IMG/VR virus record: IMGVR_UViG_3300046747_000371
Span: 1-58,179 of that record
Reading direction: 5' to 3' (one strand)
DNA: 58,179 nt
Source of the DNA: a virus
Below the pieces are notes generated by a model. The model saw only the letters and a list, made by a program, of their open reading frames with translations. It had not been told where the DNA came from and searched no databases. Below, in pieces: positions 1-7,350 of this stretch (its first letter is position 1; each line of letters begins with the position of its first letter). The position numbers and the translations under genes were made by a program.

Positions 1-336
1 GCGTTCGCAGCCAGCCACGAGCTGCTCGGCAAGCGCGGCGAGAACCCGCTCGCGTTCGTGCAGCGCGCCAAGCAAGTCGTCGCCTGGTGCAAGCGCCCGC
101 TCGCGGTCGCGACGCCGCTCGAGGAGCTGAAAAACAAGGCGCAGGAGATCGCCCGCCAGGTCGCGCGCAGGCTGTTCCCGAACGAGGGTTTCGTGCTGCT
201 GGTGTTCAACGAGGAGGCGCCGGGGCACGTCACGTGGACGACGAGCACGACGCGCGCTTCGGCGATCGAGGAGCTCGAGAAGTCGATCGCGAGCATCAAG
301 GCGGACCTGCTCGCGCGCAAGGCGACGTCGTCGTGA
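1..336 (+). CDS. hypothetical protein, 5'-truncated by the window edge
   Basis: The frame is open from the first base and ends in TGA at 334-336, so the visible 111 residues are the C-terminal part of a protein that starts outside the window. A GTG at 58 could serve as an internal start, but the residues before it (HELLGKRGENPLAF) read like real protein. The C-terminal third is helical and charged. I do not recognise a family. The stop overlaps the GTG of the next gene by four bases, so it belongs to the same rightward operon. Confidence 0.55.
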   Translation, partial: AFAASHELLGKRGENPLAFVQRAKQVVAWCKRPLAVATPLEELKNKAQEIARQVARRLFPNEGFVLLVFNEEAPGHVTWTTSTTRASAIEELEKSIASIKADLLARKATSS

Positions 337-788
337 GCACGGAGCGCGATGACTTCATGTCCATGCACGACCGCATCGGCGAGGCGCTCACGCGGGCGGA
401 CATCCTGCCGAGCATCAAGTGGTCACTCGCGCTGCTCTCGGTAGGCGCACGAATCCTGTGCGCACTCGGCACGACAGAGGAGATGTACCTCGGGCTGTGC
501 ACCAGCATGTTCGAGCAGCGGCCGACCGCGCATGCCCTGTCCAACAGCCTTTTCCCCGACCCGGAAGAGATTCCCGGCATGCGCGCGCGCCTGGTCGCTG
601 CGCTGCGCGATAGCAGCGTCGAGCTCGCCGACCACGAGAGCGCCGCGCACCTCGTGATCTTGGCGGCGTGCGCTGCCGAGGAGCGCGACGTCACGCTCGA
701 GGTGTGGCTCGAGCTCGCGCGCGCGCTGTACGTGGACGCTGAGGGCGACCTGCACTGGCTGGCGCGAGAGAAAGGCGGGCAGGCGTGA
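333..788 (+). CDS. hypothetical helical protein, 151 aa
   Basis: Start chosen at GTG 333 because it makes a GTGA overlap with the upstream stop; ATG 357 and ATG 363 are alternatives. The product is Leu/Ala-rich and predicted mostly helical, with a repeated 'RALYVDAEGD / LVAALRDSS' style and no catalytic motif I recognise. Translational coupling on both sides and strong third-position GC support it as a real gene. The size and style recall the 165-residue unknown protein at 11637-12134, but I cannot show homology by eye. Confidence 0.6.
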   Translation: MSTERDDFMSMHDRIGEALTRADILPSIKWSLALLSVGARILCALGTTEEMYLGLCTSMFEQRPTAHALSNSLFPDPEEIPGMRARLVAALRDSSVELADHESAAHLVILAACAAEERDVTLEVWLELARALYVDAEGDLHWLAREKGGQA

Positions 789-961
789 CGAAATGCGTAG
801 AGTGCGACCGGCCTGCTGACTTCTCGACCACGTCGCTCGGCGCCAAGCGCGTCCTGTCGTACTGCGTCCCGTGCGCAAAGCAGCTCGCCAAGATCAAGGG
901 CTGGCCCGCGCTCGGTGCTGCTGCAGCAGACGCCGAGAAGCGAAAGGCAACGCCATCGTGA
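785..961 (+). CDS. small CxxC...CxxC zinc-ribbon protein, 58 aa
   Basis: A short frame from GTG 785 to TGA 959-961 with GTGA overlaps at both ends. The protein begins VTKCVEC and has a second pair YCVPC about 23 residues later, the spacing of a small zinc ribbon. The C-terminal half is Lys/Ala-rich. Such mini zinc ribbons are common in tailed-phage accessory regions and are often DNA- or protein-binding modulators, but no function can be assigned here. Confidence 0.6.
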   Translation: MTKCVECDRPADFSTTSLGAKRVLSYCVPCAKQLAKIKGWPALGAAAADAEKRKATPS

Positions 962-1176
962 GCCGCGCGCGACGCAGGCGACGCTATCGGCAGCGACGAC
1001 GCCTGCGCATAGGGCGTGCGCGGCTTGCGCGCTGGAAGCTGCAGCGCGGGTTCAGCGCGACCGACTACTACGTCGGGGTCGACCAGGGGCGCGAGCCGAG
1101 CAGCACCGGGTTCTGGGTGCTGCTCGGGCCGTCGTGGGTCGTCCGCGTTGAACCGCCCCCACCACCCCTGCCCTAA
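958..1176 (+). CDS. hypothetical small basic protein, 72 aa
   Basis: Start at GTG 958 overlaps the previous stop by four bases. The first 30 residues are extremely Arg-rich, suggesting nucleic-acid binding, followed by a Tyr/Gly segment (DYYVGVDQG) and a hydrophobic stretch around WVLLGPSWVV. The C-terminus is a short run of prolines. It is the last gene of this small rightward operon before the integrase promoter region. No family recognised. Confidence 0.5.
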   Translation: MSRARRRRRYRQRRRLRIGRARLARWKLQRGFSATDYYVGVDQGREPSSTGFWVLLGPSWVVRVEPPPPPLP

Positions 1177-1197
1177 ACTGGGACTGATGGCTGACAC

Positions 1198-1218
1198 GCT
1201 CTAATATGGGGTTAGAGC
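1198..1218. promoter_or_regulatory. inverted repeat overlapping a -10-like hexamer upstream of the integrase
   Basis: GCTCTAA (1198-1204) and TTAGAGC (1212-1218) form a perfect 7-bp inverted repeat with a 7-nt spacer. The hexamer TAATAT at 1202-1207, a one-step variant of the -10 consensus, lies across it. No good -35 is visible at 17 bp. The position, about 35 bp before the integrase start, suits a promoter with an operator. A recombinase core site is an alternative. Both are inference. Confidence 0.4.
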
Positions 1219-1238
1219 TGCCCAGACCCCGACGCGAC

Positions 1239-1244
1239 AGGAGG
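1239..1244 (+). promoter_or_regulatory. strong ribosome binding site of the integrase gene
   Basis: A perfect AGGAGG lies seven bases before ATG 1252. It fixes the integrase start, and it stands out in a genome where most genes rely on coupled overlaps. Confidence 0.8.
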
Positions 1245-1251
1245 AACCAAG

Positions 1252-2304
1252 ATGGATCAACTGGCACGGAGACACGACGACGCCCGACTCGCTGCGCACC
1301 GGACGCTCGCCGAGCAGGCGCTCGAGTTTGCCAAAGCTGCAGACGCGCTGCGCACGCGCGAGGCGTACGACTATCAGTGGCAAGTGTTTGCAGACTGGTG
1401 CGCGCTGAACGGCCACGCGTCGCTGCCGTGTGAGCCGGGGACGCTCATCCTGTACATCACAGCGTGCGCGAAAGGCGAGGTGAGACCGCCGCGCGAGGAT
1501 CGCGAGTGGAAGCCCTGGGCGGCTTCATCGATTGCGCTCGCGCTCACTGCGATCAACCAGCGGCACGTGCGCATCGGGCACGCGCCGCCCCGCAGTCATC
1601 CGCATGTGCGGCTCACGTTCAAGGGCATCTGCAACACGCTCGGCAAAGCGCCTACGCAAAAGACTCCCGTGCTCGGCGAGACGCTGAGCAGGATGGTCGA
1701 GGTACTGCCCGACACGCTCATCGGCGTGCGCGATCGGGCGCTGCTCTTGGTGGGCTTTTTAGGCGCCTTTCGACGCTCCGAGCTCGTTGCGCTCAAGGTG
1801 TCAGACCTGACGTTCTGCGACGAGGACGGGCTCGACGTTCTCTTGCGCAAGAGCAAGACCGACCAGCAGAAGCAAGGTCGCGTCGTGTCGCTGGTGAAGC
1901 AGGTCGACGAGGACGTCTGCCCTATGCGCGCGATGAAAGCGTGGCTTGAGCGCGCAGGCATTACTGAGGGTCTCATCTTTCGCAGCGTCGACCGCCACGG
2001 CAACGTCGGCAAGAGCCTCAGCGACAAGGAAGTCGCGCTCATCGTCAAGCGCACTGCGTCTGCAGCTGGCATCAAATCAGTGGAAAACCTCGCCGGGCAC
2101 TCGCTACGTGCTGGGCTTGTGACGTCTGCTGCCAAGCGCGGCGAGCGCGCGACCTCGATCATGAAGCAGACCGGGCACACGTCTGTCGAGATGGTTTCGC
2201 GCTACATACGCGAGGCGAAGCGCTTCCAGGACAACGTCACGAGAGGGATGCTCAAGAGTGCTCGTCGAGCGGCCCAAGACAGCGCGATGGGAGGACAGTC
2301 GTGA
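1252..2304 (+). CDS. int: tyrosine recombinase / phage integrase, 350 aa
   Basis: Catalyses site-specific recombination between phage and host attachment sites. An N-terminal SAM-like core-binding domain spans about residues 20-130 (REAYDYQWQVFADWC). The catalytic domain follows with the full active-site set: R174 in FRRSEL, K202 in SKTDQQ, H283 and R286 in HSLR, H309 in QTGH, and the nucleophile Y318 in SRYIR. Length is typical. It has its own AGGAGG and probable promoter, so it can be expressed apart from the preceding operon. Codon use is somewhat less GC3-biased than the structural genes. The stop overlaps the start of the endonuclease VII gene. No attachment site could be identified from this window alone. 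Confidence 0.93.
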   Translation: MDQLARRHDDARLAAHRTLAEQALEFAKAADALRTREAYDYQWQVFADWCALNGHASLPCEPGTLILYITACAKGEVRPPREDREWKPWAASSIALALTAINQRHVRIGHAPPRSHPHVRLTFKGICNTLGKAPTQKTPVLGETLSRMVEVLPDTLIGVRDRALLLVGFLGAFRRSELVALKVSDLTFCDEDGLDVLLRKSKTDQQKQGRVVSLVKQVDEDVCPMRAMKAWLERAGITEGLIFRSVDRHGNVGKSLSDKEVALIVKRTASAAGIKSVENLAGHSLRAGLVTSAAKRGERATSIMKQTGHTSVEMVSRYIREAKRFQDNVTRGMLKSARRAAQDSAMGGQS

Positions 2305-2942
2305 CCGCCGAGGAAGCGATCGACGCGCTGCTTGCGCAAGCCTCTGAGATGGGCGTCATGGACGTGTATCGCGTGAGCCGCGCTGTCCCTGACATTTTGA
2401 AGGCGGGGCGGCTCGGCACTTTCACGACTGAGCTTTACGAGAGCGTGCGCAGCGAGCTTCTGGACCAGCCAGCACGTGCTCGCAAAGTCACGGACCACGC
2501 GCACGCGATGGCCTACCTGCTCGTGCGAGCGACAGGCGCGTACACGCCAGTCCCGGCATGTCACAGCTGGATGCCGCCCGCGCCGGGGCAGGGTCACATA
2601 GACTGGCAAGACGGTCGCTGCGCAGGATGCAACGACCGCGAGGAGAAACACGCGCGGCACGTCACCGACCACTGCCATCGGACAGGTCTTGAGCGAGGGC
2701 TGCTGTGCAGGAGCTGCAACATCAGCGAAGCCTACAGCCTAGACCAAGGGTTCTGGCAGTTCTACCGAGAGCGACCGCCGACCGTCATCTGCAAGAGCGC
2801 GCGAGTCTACGGGCGCGGAGCGCACGACACCCTTGAAGGATGGGTGTTTCGAGCGCTCGGTCCGGTTCCAGAAGCGCCGGCCGAGATGGCGGCGTACCTC
2901 GCTGCAGCTGCGGCGATGCCACAGCCAGGCAGGCGACTGTGA
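2301..2942 (+). CDS. recombination endonuclease VII-like nuclease, 213 aa
   Basis: Belongs to the phage endonuclease VII family (T4 gp49 type, His-Me finger), which cuts Holliday junctions and branched DNA before packaging. The signature lies around residues 107-140: C107xxC110, then D123-H124-x-H126 (the His-Me catalytic core VTDHCH), then LLCRSCN with C136xxC139-N140. The two cysteine pairs bind structural zinc. The first 85 residues are an unassigned helical extension. Start is GTG 2301, coupled to the integrase stop with GAGGAC upstream. A separate RuvC-like resolvase is encoded at 12131-12751, so two junction nucleases coexist. Confidence 0.85.
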   Translation: MTAEEAIDALLAQASEMGVMDVYRVSRAVPDILKAGRLGTFTTELYESVRSELLDQPARARKVTDHAHAMAYLLVRATGAYTPVPACHSWMPPAPGQGHIDWQDGRCAGCNDREEKHARHVTDHCHRTGLERGLLCRSCNISEAYSLDQGFWQFYRERPPTVICKSARVYGRGAHDTLEGWVFRALGPVPEAPAEMAAYLAAAAAMPQPGRRL

Positions 2943-3127
2943 CCGACATCGAAAAGTTGATCTGGTCTGCCGCGTTCGCAGCCGTCGTCACAAACGAAGA
3001 TGAGCAGCGCGCAGCTCGCCGCCCGCATCCGGGCGACCCTGTCGGTGCGCAGCGCGAGCTTGCGAGGTTCGCGAACGAGTCTGCAGACGCCGCTGTCAGC
3101 GCCTACCGCGTCAGGCCGGGGCACTGA
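2939..3127 (+). CDS. hypothetical small acidic/helical protein, 62 aa
   Basis: GTG 2939 overlaps the upstream stop and TGA 3125-3127 overlaps the next ATG (TGATG), so it is coupled on both sides. It starts VTDIEKLIWSAAFAAVV and looks like a short helical protein. Small proteins of this style, with an early 'LIWSAAFAA' helix, are frequent in phage accessory operons. No function assigned. Confidence 0.5.
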   Translation: MTDIEKLIWSAAFAAVVTNEDEQRAARRPHPGDPVGAQRELARFANESADAAVSAYRVRPGH

Positions 3128-3402
3128 TGCAACACACCGAAGAGTATCAGGTGCCAGCGCGCACCGAGACGCGCGTCGTCAAGACCACGTGCGACCTCTG
3201 CGGCAAGGACGTAGCGGCCGGCCTCGACCACTACGAGGTCGACGAAGTCACGGTCGAGTGCTCGGTCGGCACGCGCTACCCCGAGGGCACTGACCTTGAC
3301 ATGACCATCTTCGACCTGTGCGGCGCGTGCTTCCGAGACAGCCTCGTGCCGTGGCTCGTGTCGCAGGGCGCGCAGCCGCGCAAGAAAGAGATCTCGTTCT
3401 AG
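3127..3402 (+). CDS. zinc-ribbon protein, 91 aa
   Basis: Contains TTCDLCGKDV near residues 21-30 and DLCGACF near residues 63-69, two CxxC pairs consistent with a structural zinc ribbon separated by an acidic beta-rich insert (YEVDEVTVEC). This is a common architecture of small phage and plasmid proteins that bind nucleic acid or host proteins. The start overlaps the previous stop (TGATG). No specific role can be given. Confidence 0.65.
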   Translation: MQHTEEYQVPARTETRVVKTTCDLCGKDVAAGLDHYEVDEVTVECSVGTRYPEGTDLDMTIFDLCGACFRDSLVPWLVSQGAQPRKKEISF

Positions 3403-3412
3403 TGGAGGACGC

Positions 3413-3670
3413 ATGACCGAACCCCGCCCCACCAAGGCCGAGCTGGTCGAGCTCGGGCGCAGCATCGACATCGCGCTACGGCCCATCCGCCAGGCGCACC
3501 CCGAGCTCGTCTACGCAATCGCGTACGGACTGCCGCGCGAGGGCACCTCAGACGCCATCGCAGCAGCGACCGCGACCAACATCACCGACCTGCAGGCGGC
3601 CGTCGTGCTGCTCGTGCACAGCGCCAAAGAGATGCAGGAGCAGAGGCTCGACCCGAAGGCCAAAGCATGA
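3413..3670 (+). CDS. hypothetical helical protein, 85 aa
   Basis: Preceded by a good Shine-Dalgarno (GTGGAGGAC) before ATG 3413. The protein is predicted all-helical (PTKAELVELGRSIDIALRP), ends in charged residues, and its stop overlaps the next start. I recognise no family. Confidence 0.6.
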   Translation: MTEPRPTKAELVELGRSIDIALRPIRQAHPELVYAIAYGLPREGTSDAIAAATATNITDLQAAVVLLVHSAKEMQEQRLDPKAKA

Positions 3671-3915
3671 GCGCCTGCCCGCACCACGACCACGCCATCA
3701 GCGCGCCTGCCGTAGGCTGCCCGCTGCACCAGCAGGCGGGCGTGCTGCTCGACCTGGCCGAGCTGGTGCTGGGCGGCGCGCGGCTCGTCCTGGTCGTCGT
3801 CGACGAGGACGACGTGGGGCACCGCTGCCTCGCCGCCAACCTCGAGATAGCCGTCGCGCTGCACGTGCTCGAGCGCGAGGCCAAGCGCCTGCGTGACGAG
3901 CTCGAGCGCGGCTAG
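3667..3915 (+). CDS. hypothetical protein, 82 aa
   Basis: ATG 3667 makes an ATGA overlap with the upstream gene. The N-terminus is His/Cys-rich (CPHHDHAISAP...CPLH), which could coordinate a metal. The middle is hydrophobic (GARLVLVVVDEDD) and the C-terminus is a charged helix. It is the last gene of the rightward left-arm operon and converges, with a 4-base overlap, on the end of the leftward early operon. Confidence 0.55.
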   Translation: MSACPHHDHAISAPAVGCPLHQQAGVLLDLAELVLGGARLVLVVVDEDDVGHRCLAANLEIAVALHVLEREAKRLRDELERG

Positions 3916-4808
3916 GCCGGCTCGTCTTCCGTGCGCAGCTTGGTCACGCGCGCCGAGACAGGGCCCTCGCCCCGCCAAAAAGGCTCCAGCCAAGTTGCCC
4001 GCCTGAGCGTGCGGCCCGGCCCGTGCGGCTGCTGGCGCCAGTGCCCGCGCACGAGCGTGACCACGCTCGGCGAGCTGCGCCGGGTGCCGCGCGCGTAGTC
4101 GTAGACCATCTGTCTGCAGTCGATCGTCGTCTCGCGCTTGAGCTGGTGCACGTTGGCGCGAGGTACGCCGCGCTTCTCGGGGCGAGTCGGATGCTGCGGG
4201 TACGCGAGGGGCTTGTCTGCGCGCGCCGTGTTGATGAGCAGCACGACGCCGACCACCAGGCGCAGCAGCAGCTGCCGCACGCGCAGCTCTTGATCTTCGC
4301 TGTGGTCGAACGGCATCCCAAGGCCGTTCGACAGCTCGAGCGCGGACAGCGAGTCGCCGTCCGACAGCGCCGCGATGCTGGGCAGCGAGACGTGGCCGAG
4401 CGAGACCGGGTCGTTGTAGAGCACCGTCACGCCGCACGTGCGCGCGGTGCGATTGATGGGTATCCAGTCAGGCGTCTCGGCGACGTACACGCTCGTCACG
4501 TCGCCTGAGCTGGTCGCGACCAGACCGGGCGGCACCTGCAGCTCGAACGACGGCCAGGGCAGCTTCACGCCGTCGAGCGCCCCGCGCGCCGTCGTCGCCA
4601 TCAGCGCCGCGGCGAGCTTGTGGCTGACGACCACGGACTGCAGGCCCGCTGATGCCCAGACCGTAAACGTGAGCGTCATCTTGCTCGTCGTCTCGTCTGG
4701 CGCGTCGCGCATGTAGTGCGCCCAGTCCTCGGGCGCCGCGCGCCAGCGCGCAAGGAGCGTCTTGGCCATCAGCAGGTACGCGTCGCGGTCGGTGTTCACG
4801 TCCGACAA
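3912..4808 (-). CDS. AcrVA2-like protein (candidate anti-CRISPR), about 298 aa
   Basis: Last gene of the leftward early operon. The C-terminal quarter carries VRGHWRQQPHGPGR followed by a basic run and WLEPFWRGEGP. As I recall, this resembles the C-terminal signature of proteins annotated as AcrVA2-family anti-CRISPRs and of many unnamed phage and plasmid proteins; AcrVA2 blocks Cas12a biogenesis by acting on the nascent protein. The N-terminal 200 residues are alpha/beta with no motif I know. Start is uncertain: TTG 4808 gives the longest frame, with GTG 4799 and ATG 4766 as alternatives. Family resemblance is from memory of a short motif, so the function is tentative. Confidence 0.55.
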   Translation of the reverse strand: MSDVNTDRDAYLLMAKTLLARWRAAPEDWAHYMRDAPDETTSKMTLTFTVWASAGLQSVVVSHKLAAALMATTARGALDGVKLPWPSFELQVPPGLVATSSGDVTSVYVAETPDWIPINRTARTCGVTVLYNDPVSLGHVSLPSIAALSDGDSLSALELSNGLGMPFDHSEDQELRVRQLLLRLVVGVVLLINTARADKPLAYPQHPTRPEKRGVPRANVHQLKRETTIDCRQMVYDYARGTRRSSPSVVTLVRGHWRQQPHGPGRTLRRATWLEPFWRGEGPVSARVTKLRTEDEPA

Positions 4809-4838
4809 CTTCTACCGCAGCTGATCGCGCCTGTCATC

Positions 4839-5078
4839 TCAGTTGATAACGCGCACGTCAAGACTCAGGTCGAGGCTGCGCGTCACCTCGAGCGCGCTCT
4901 GGCCGAGCGCCATCACCCGCAGCCCGGACGCGAGGCGGACCTCCGCGCGCCAGTAGCAGACGCTGTCCTGGTGCTCGAGCCCGAGCCCGAGCAGCTCGGC
5001 ATCGTGCCTGCAGCACCAGCTGTGCACGACGCGCAAGAGCAGCGCGTGCGAGGGGCGCTCGTCGTCGTTGTCGGTCAT
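4839..5078 (-). CDS. hypothetical protein, 79 aa
   Basis: ATG 5078 is preferred over the longer frame because it makes an ATGA overlap with the upstream stop and has AGGAGGG just before it. The product starts MTDNDDERP and contains HSWCCRHD and a beta-rich C-terminal half (RAEVRLASGLRVMALG). The second half could form a small sheet domain. Unknown function, in the accessory end of the SSB/Sak4 operon. Confidence 0.55.
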   Translation of the reverse strand: MTDNDDERPSHALLLRVVHSWCCRHDAELLGLGLEHQDSVCYWRAEVRLASGLRVMALGQSALEVTRSLDLSLDVRVIN

Positions 5079-5272
5079 CGTCGCGCCCTCCTGTGCGCAG
5101 GCAAGCGCCAGCGCTCCTCGGTGCTGTCGTACGTCACATGGCCAAGTGCGCCGCAGTCCGGGCACCAGAAAGAGGAGACGTGCGCGCGCGTCCCGGTCGC
5201 CACGTAGGCCACCAGGACGCGCGCAACGTGCTTGCAGGCGCTGCGCTCAGAACGGGATCTGATCGTCGTCAT
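5075..5272 (-). CDS. small zinc-binding protein, 65 aa
   Basis: Contains SACKHVARV near residue 13 and CPDCGALG near residue 37, a Cys-x-His plus CxxC set like a small zinc ribbon. ATG 5272 lies inside the last codons of the SSB gene in another frame (26-base overlap). No later start keeps the first Cys/His pair, which supports this one. The stop overlaps the next ATG. Function unknown. Confidence 0.5.
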   Translation of the reverse strand: MTTIRSRSERSACKHVARVLVAYVATGTRAHVSSFWCPDCGALGHVTYDSTEERWRLPAHRRARR

Positions 5273-5804
5273 CCGGGGGCGACTCGTACTGCGCAGCGCC
5301 GTCCTCCGCGCGAGCGCGCGCGCCGAAGTCCTGCTGCCCGCGCGGCGCTGCGAAGGCGTCGCGGTGCTGGCCGCCGAAGCCGCCCGCGCCGGCGGGGCGC
5401 TGGTAGCCTGCGCCGTCGTCGCGCTGGTGGTAGCCCGCCCCGGCGTCCGCCCCGGCCGGTGCGCGCGTGTAGCGCTCCTGGCCGGGCGCGTCCGCGAGCG
5501 GCTCGAGGTCTTCTGCGACCAGCTCGAGGGCGGTCTTCTGGATGCCCTCGCGCGACTCGTAGTGGCGCAGGCCCAGGCGCCCGTGCGCGCCCACCATGCC
5601 GCCCTTGCGCAGCATGCGAGACAGCGGCTCGGCGCGCGTGCCGAACAGCGTCACGTCGACCCACAGCACGTCCTTGACCCACTGCCCGTCGCGCTTGACG
5701 CGCTGGTCGACGGCGACCGACAGGTTCAGAACGGCCGTGCCGTCGCGCGTCGCGGCGAGGCGCGGGTCGTGGCCTAAGCGACCAGAAATGCACCACGAAT
5801 TCAC
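5247..5804 (-). CDS. ssb: single-stranded DNA-binding protein, 185 aa
   Basis: Binds single-stranded DNA during phage replication and recombination. An OB-fold domain occupies about the first 110 residues (SGRLGHDPRLAAT, SVAVDQRVKRDGQW, WVDVTLFGTRAEPLSRML). A Gly/Ala/Tyr/Gln-rich disordered linker follows, and the protein ends in the acidic tip DDDDQIPF, which recruits partner proteins in bacterial SSBs. Start set at GTG 5804 because it makes a GTGA overlap and precedes the first OB strand; the upstream extension is Arg-rich out-of-frame sequence. Being next to a Sak4-like ATPase is the expected pairing for annealing recombination. Confidence 0.92.
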   Translation of the reverse strand: MNSWCISGRLGHDPRLAATRDGTAVLNLSVAVDQRVKRDGQWVKDVLWVDVTLFGTRAEPLSRMLRKGGMVGAHGRLGLRHYESREGIQKTALELVAEDLEPLADAPGQERYTRAPAGADAGAGYHQRDDGAGYQRPAGAGGFGGQHRDAFAAPRGQQDFGARARAEDGAAQYESPPDDDDQIPF

Positions 5805-6010
5805 TGGGCACCCCCGTCGTCGTCGGGTTCGCCGAGCGCCTCGCTGCTCGGGTCGAACTGCTCCCACTCTGCGTCCGGGTCGCTCGAGTAGAGCATCGTT
5901 GCTCGACCAGTCTTGTCGGCGTGCTCTTGCGCTAGGCGGCGCGCCGTCTGCTCGTCCATGCCGGTCGAGACCTGATTGCTGTCTGCATCGTCAACGCTCC
6001 AGGTAATCAC
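5801..6010 (-). CDS. hypothetical small acidic protein, 69 aa
   Basis: GTG 6010 overlaps the Sak4-like stop and its own stop overlaps the SSB start, so it is coupled between the two recombination genes. It has a short beta/helix N-terminus (MITWSVDD, TARRLAQEHADK) and a very acidic tail (PDDDGGAQ). It may be an accessory recombination factor by position only. Confidence 0.5.
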   Translation of the reverse strand: MITWSVDDADSNQVSTGMDEQTARRLAQEHADKTGRATMLYSSDPDAEWEQFDPSSEALGEPDDDGGAQ

Positions 6011-7095
6011 AGCGCACCTGCCTGCGCGCTCTCAGCGCTCGAGCTCGCGGTAGGCGTGAAGCCAGCTGCGGAAGTGTCCGGCGTCGAGCTCGTATCGGAC
6101 AAAGGGGCGTCACCCTCGGACGCGCTCGACCCAGTCGCCGAAGTGGCGGATGCGAAAGGGCCATCGCCCTTCTCGGCCGCCTCCTGCGCAGCGAGCGCGC
6201 GCTCGGCCTCCTCAGCCTCGGCGGCGTCCTCGGCGAGCTGCGCGATGCGCGCGAGGGCGACGCGCACAGCGTCGGCGACGAGCAGCACCTGCGGGCGCGT
6301 CATGGTGGGCTTGAGCGCGCTGGCGTCGTCCGTGGCCTTAGCAAGCGCCTCGGGCGTGCTCGCAGCCTTGAGCGCGGCGAGCAGTGCCTCGACTGGGTCG
6401 ACGCGCTCGACGACGGGGGCGCCGTCCGTGAGCCAGCGCTTGAGTACAGCAGCGACGTCTGCGCCGGGCTTGTCGATGACCTGGCCCGCCAGCGCTGCGC
6501 AGCGCGACTTGCTGATGGTCGCCATGTTGCGGTCGTTCATCTCGAACACGACGTCGAACTCGTACGAGAGATCGTCGCGCTGAACGGGAGCGAGGCCGAG
6601 CTTCTCGACCTTGGTTTCCTTGCGCCCGTTGCGCTCGGTCGACGTCACGTCGTACGCAATCTTCGAGCGCATGGTGCAGATGACGTGCCCAGGGTAGCTC
6701 AGGATCGCATCGACGAGCGACTGCTGCAGCGGCGTCGCGTGTCGCCACGCATCGAACTTGCCGCCGCGCTTGTCGACCTCCTCGAGCACGCCGCCCTTGC
6801 CCGCCCACGCATGGCTCATGCTGTCGACGACCAGCACGCCGTAAGCGCCGTCAGCGGCTTCCTTGATGGCGGCCAGGTACGCAGCGACTGAAAAGAAGGC
6901 GAGCTCGTTCGTGTCGAAGTCAGCGACGTCTCCGGCGTACTTGCTGGCGCTGCCGCGCTCTGTGTCGATGCACGCGACCTTGCCGCCGAGGTGCTTGGCA
7001 AGCAGGAGCGCGGTGTACGTCTTGCCGCTGCCGGGCGGGCCGGAGATTGCGAGGCGCAGCTTCGATTGCGACTTGGATGCTTTGACGAATGCCAT
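6007..7095 (-). CDS. Sak4-like RecA-fold ATPase (phage recombinase), 362 aa
   Basis: A phage AAA/RecA-superfamily ATPase of the Sak4 type, a Rad51-like core enzyme for single-strand annealing that works with a cognate SSB. Walker A is GPPGSGKT at residues 19-26. Walker B is VLVVDS around residues 87-92 (D91), followed by SHAWAGKGG. A conserved-looking ICTMRSK segment follows. The last 100 residues are Ala/Glu/Ser-rich and probably disordered. AAGGAG precedes ATG 7095. The neighbouring SSB, Gp157-like protein and two junction nucleases make a coherent recombination set. Confidence 0.82.
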   Translation of the reverse strand: MAFVKASKSQSKLRLAISGPPGSGKTYTALLLAKHLGGKVACIDTERGSASKYAGDVADFDTNELAFFSVAAYLAAIKEAADGAYGVLVVDSMSHAWAGKGGVLEEVDKRGGKFDAWRHATPLQQSLVDAILSYPGHVICTMRSKIAYDVTSTERNGRKETKVEKLGLAPVQRDDLSYEFDVVFEMNDRNMATISKSRCAALAGQVIDKPGADVAAVLKRWLTDGAPVVERVDPVEALLAALKAASTPEALAKATDDASALKPTMTRPQVLLVADAVRVALARIAQLAEDAAEAEEAERALAAQEAAEKGDGPFASATSATGSSASEGDAPLSDTSSTPDTSAAGFTPTASSSAESAQAGAL

Positions 7096-7107
7096 GATCA
7101 GACTCCT

Positions 7108-7350
7108 TCACTCACTCACGTTGTTTAGATCAGACTCACTCGAGCGTGTCCAGGCCGCCTGCACGCGGTCGCACCACACGCCCCAAAAATGCACGAACGC
7201 CGCAAGGCACTCGTCGTCACGCGACCCGTAGTCCTCGCTGTACAGGCAGCTGTGACAACTCCACGGCCCGCACTGCACGCCTATGCCGATGTCGACCTCG
7301 ATGCGGTCGAGGCTGTCAGACGCGCACCACGGGCAGAGCGGTCGCTTCAC
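7108..7350 (-). CDS. zinc-ribbon protein, 80 aa
   Basis: GTG 7350 overlaps the Gp157-like stop. The protein begins MKRPLCPWCASD and has CGPWSCHSCLY about 20 residues later: a four-cysteine zinc ribbon. A Trp/Phe-rich helical tail (AAFVHFWGVWCDRV) follows. Related small zinc ribbons are often encoded beside phage recombinases, but the role is not established. Confidence 0.6.
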   Translation of the reverse strand: MKRPLCPWCASDSLDRIEVDIGIGVQCGPWSCHSCLYSEDYGSRDDECLAAFVHFWGVWCDRVQAAWTRSSESDLNNVSE

